This document shows positions 13,221-14,185 of a DNA stretch of 14,185 nt, in pieces. The translations under genes and the position numbers were made by a program. Under the pieces are notes generated by a model. The model searched no databases. It was not told the DNA's origin and worked only from the letters and a program-made list of their open reading frames with translations. Origin of the DNA: an archaeon (GTDB lineage: Archaea > Nanobdellota > Nanobdellia > SCGC-AAA011-G17 > GW2011-AR18); contig JAHFKB010000024.1 of assembly GCA_023245565.1 (NCBI GenBank), forward strand, positions 1 through 14,185. Reading direction: 5' to 3'. The stretch's first letter is position 1, and each line of letters opens with the position of its first letter.

Positions 13221-13277
13221 TCAGTCTCGACCACACCGTCTTCAGCGGTGTACTCTCCCAGGCTGAGCTACCGGCCC
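13182..13277 (-). tRNA. tRNA-Phe(GAA): tRNA-Phe(GAA) with 22-nt T-arm intron
   Basis: The mature tRNA is 74 nt: 5' exon 13226-13277, 3' exon 13182-13203. The acceptor stem GGGCCGG/TCGGCCC pairs throughout with one G-T wobble, and the discriminator is A73. The D stem is GCTC/GAGT. The anticodon arm is CACCG-CTGAAGA-CGGTG with anticodon GAA. The variable loop is TGGTC. The T stem GAGGG/CCCTC around TTCAAAT forms only after removing the intron; unspliced, two of its five pairs are mismatched. CCA is not encoded. A TATA-like box (13305-13311) lies about 31 nt upstream of G1. The 3' half overlaps the end of the convergent endonuclease gene by 39 nt. Confidence 0.95.
13204..13225 (-). other. 22-nt BHB intron in the T stem of tRNA-Phe
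   Basis: In the precursor, GUCG (variable loop/first T-stem base) pairs with CGAU at the intron end to give the central 4-bp helix. The 3-nt bulges are AGA and AAG. The intron helix is CUGAU/AUCAG with a UAAAU loop. Cutting after the second nucleotide of each bulge joins GAG to GG and yields a perfect T stem, placing the intron between tRNA positions 51 and 52. The outer exon helix is absent, so this is a relaxed HBh' motif, common at noncanonical positions. Confidence 0.92.
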
Positions 13278-13304
13278 ATCTAGTTTTGTGTTTTATTTAT
13301 TATT

Positions 13305-13311
13305 CTTAAAT
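13305..13311 (-). promoter_or_regulatory. TATA-like box of tRNA-Phe
   Basis: ATTTAAG on the minus strand is centred about 31 nt upstream of the first tRNA nucleotide, consistent with initiation a few bases before the mature 5' end. Confidence 0.5.
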
Positions 13312-13392
13312 CTTTTGTATATAATTTTTAATAATTTTAGATTTAAATAGAATATATTTGTTGAACCTACATAAATTGAAATAATTCGACAA

Positions 13393-13402
13393 CTTTATAT
13401 AT
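13393..13402 (+). promoter_or_regulatory. TATA box of the Cys-rich repeat protein
   Basis: CTTTATATAT lies about 28 nt upstream of the ATG at 13425, again a leaderless arrangement. Confidence 0.55.
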
Positions 13403-13424
13403 CTCTTGTGGCGTTAGAAATTGT

Positions 13425-14185
13425 ATGGATAAAAATAGGTGGCAGTCAATTTTAGTCTATATTATATTTTTTGTTTTGATTGTGTTTTCTCTTTATTCTT
13501 ATGGTAAACATGCTAAGATTACAGGTATGGTTGTTGGAGATCAAATTTGTTGTGGTTATCAAGTTCAAAATGGTATGACTTATGATTTAGTTCCTGATGA
13601 AAATTCTTGTGTAGATTATGGTGGTTTTGTACAAGAGGATAGAAATTTATGTGCTCCTCCTCCAAATATTGGAGGTAATAATTTTAATAATTATAATGGT
13701 ATGTGTTGTAAATTCAAAAATCAAGATGGAGATTTAGATCATTATGGTTATGTAAATAGAACAGAGCAATGTATAAATAATAATGGAGAATTATCTAATG
13801 ATAAAAATTTATGTGCTCCTCCAGAATGTGTTAAAGCAAGTGATTGTGCAAATTTCCCTGATGAAGGATGTAAAAATGGAGTTTGTACTGTTTGTACTAT
13901 TAATTCTGATTGTGATCCTGAACAAGTATGTAATTTAGATATTGGGGGACAATGTCAAAATAATGATGTTAATGCAACTGTTTGTTGTTATTTTGATGAA
14001 GGTCAAGGATTATTTTATAAAATTATGAATAAAGAAGAGTGTTTAAAACAAGATGATAAATATATTGCTAAGGGTATTGAAGGTAATGCTGATAGTGAAA
14101 AATGTAAGAATCAAGTTTGTTGTTCAATAACTTCAATGATAAATGCTCAAACTTCTTATGTTATGTTAGATACTAATGTTTGTGC
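13425..14185 (+). CDS. Secreted Cys-rich tandem-repeat protein, partial at C-terminus
   Basis: The reading frame stays open for 253 codons to the right edge. Residues about 8-26 are a hydrophobic signal or anchor (SILVYIIFFVLIVFSLYSYG). The exported part carries a repeated unit: a Cys-Cys pair followed by an aromatic or hydrophobic residue, about 20 residues with one Cys, then in the first two copies a closing LCAPP. CC pairs are at 42-43, 94-95, 187-188 and 232-233; CAPP is at 76-79 and 130-133. Between copies two and three (about 134-180) is a different Cys-rich stretch (ECVKASDCANFPDEGCKNG, then CTVCTINSDCDPEQVC), resembling the small disulfide-knotted repeats of other archaeal surface proteins. 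The regular cysteines imply extracellular disulfides. Role unknown, perhaps attachment. A TATA box sits 28 nt upstream of the ATG. Confidence 0.85.
   Translation, partial: MDKNRWQSILVYIIFFVLIVFSLYSYGKHAKITGMVVGDQICCGYQVQNGMTYDLVPDENSCVDYGGFVQEDRNLCAPPPNIGGNNFNNYNGMCCKFKNQDGDLDHYGYVNRTEQCINNNGELSNDKNLCAPPECVKASDCANFPDEGCKNGVCTVCTINSDCDPEQVCNLDIGGQCQNNDVNATVCCYFDEGQGLFYKIMNKEECLKQDDKYIAKGIEGNADSEKCKNQVCCSITSMINAQTSYVMLDTNVC

Noticed and set aside
13182..13277. tRNA as a degraded pseudogene with a poor T stem
   Set aside because: All other arms pair well, and removing 22 nt at a BHB-like fold gives a perfect T stem, so an intron explains the defect.
1..14185. CRISPR array, insertion sequence or plasmid origin
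   Set aside because: No regularly spaced direct repeats, no transposase motifs or terminal inverted repeats, and no iteron-like clusters were seen on reading through.

Overview
The window is very AT-rich and clearly archaeal. It carries Cbf5, the r-proteins S19e, L39e and L31e, a PDCD5-family protein, a tandem Lrp/AsnC regulator, bulge-helix-bulge (BHB) introns and TATA boxes about 25 nt upstream of leaderless starts. The small, Cys-rich and pilin-like secreted proteins, low GC and dense packing suggest a DPANN archaeon of the Woesearchaeota/Pacearchaeota (Nanoarchaeota) type. That assignment is an inference from style, not from a marker phylogeny.

Region 1 (1-3249, minus strand) reads as one operon in the order tandem Lrp/AsnC regulator, LAGLIDADG-type protein with a C-terminal winged helix, cbf5. 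The first two genes are 2 nt apart and the last two overlap by 20 nt. cbf5 looks broken at first sight, but a 21-nt insertion (621-641) folds with its flanks into a textbook BHB splicing substrate. Its removal restores the catalytic-site motif, and the intron splits the codon of the catalytic Asp. The cbf5 C-terminus lies beyond the left edge.

Region 2 (3352-5260): an unrecognised 144-residue protein on the plus strand converges on a translation operon on the minus strand, in the order rps19e, PDCD5-like, rpl39e (57 aa), rpl31e with a long charged tail. The rps19e leader has two small hairpins, one of which sequesters a Shine-Dalgarno-like GGAG.

Region 3 (5291-8970, minus): a three-gene cell-surface operon encodes a pilin-like secreted protein, a 740-aa secreted HExxH metallopeptidase candidate and a Cys-rich protein with a C-terminal membrane anchor.

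Region 4 (9040-12357): a small helical protein converges, with overlapping stop codons, on a membrane-anchored winged-helix regulator. Next come a secreted coiled-coil protein, a tiny lipoprotein-like ORF and a type IV pilin/archaellin-like protein.

Region 5 (12430-14185): a leaderless LAGLIDADG endonuclease gene runs antisense into the 3' half of a tRNA-Phe(GAA) gene and stops inside that tRNA's own 22-nt T-arm intron. The window ends inside a secreted Cys-rich repeat protein. No intergenic stretch exceeds 300 bases.

The most striking pattern is that both minimal BHB introns (21 and 22 nt, same architecture) lie in genes that physically overlap a free-standing LAGLIDADG-type gene. The introns are far too small to encode a nuclease, so mobility supplied in trans by an overlapping neighbour is a testable hypothesis.
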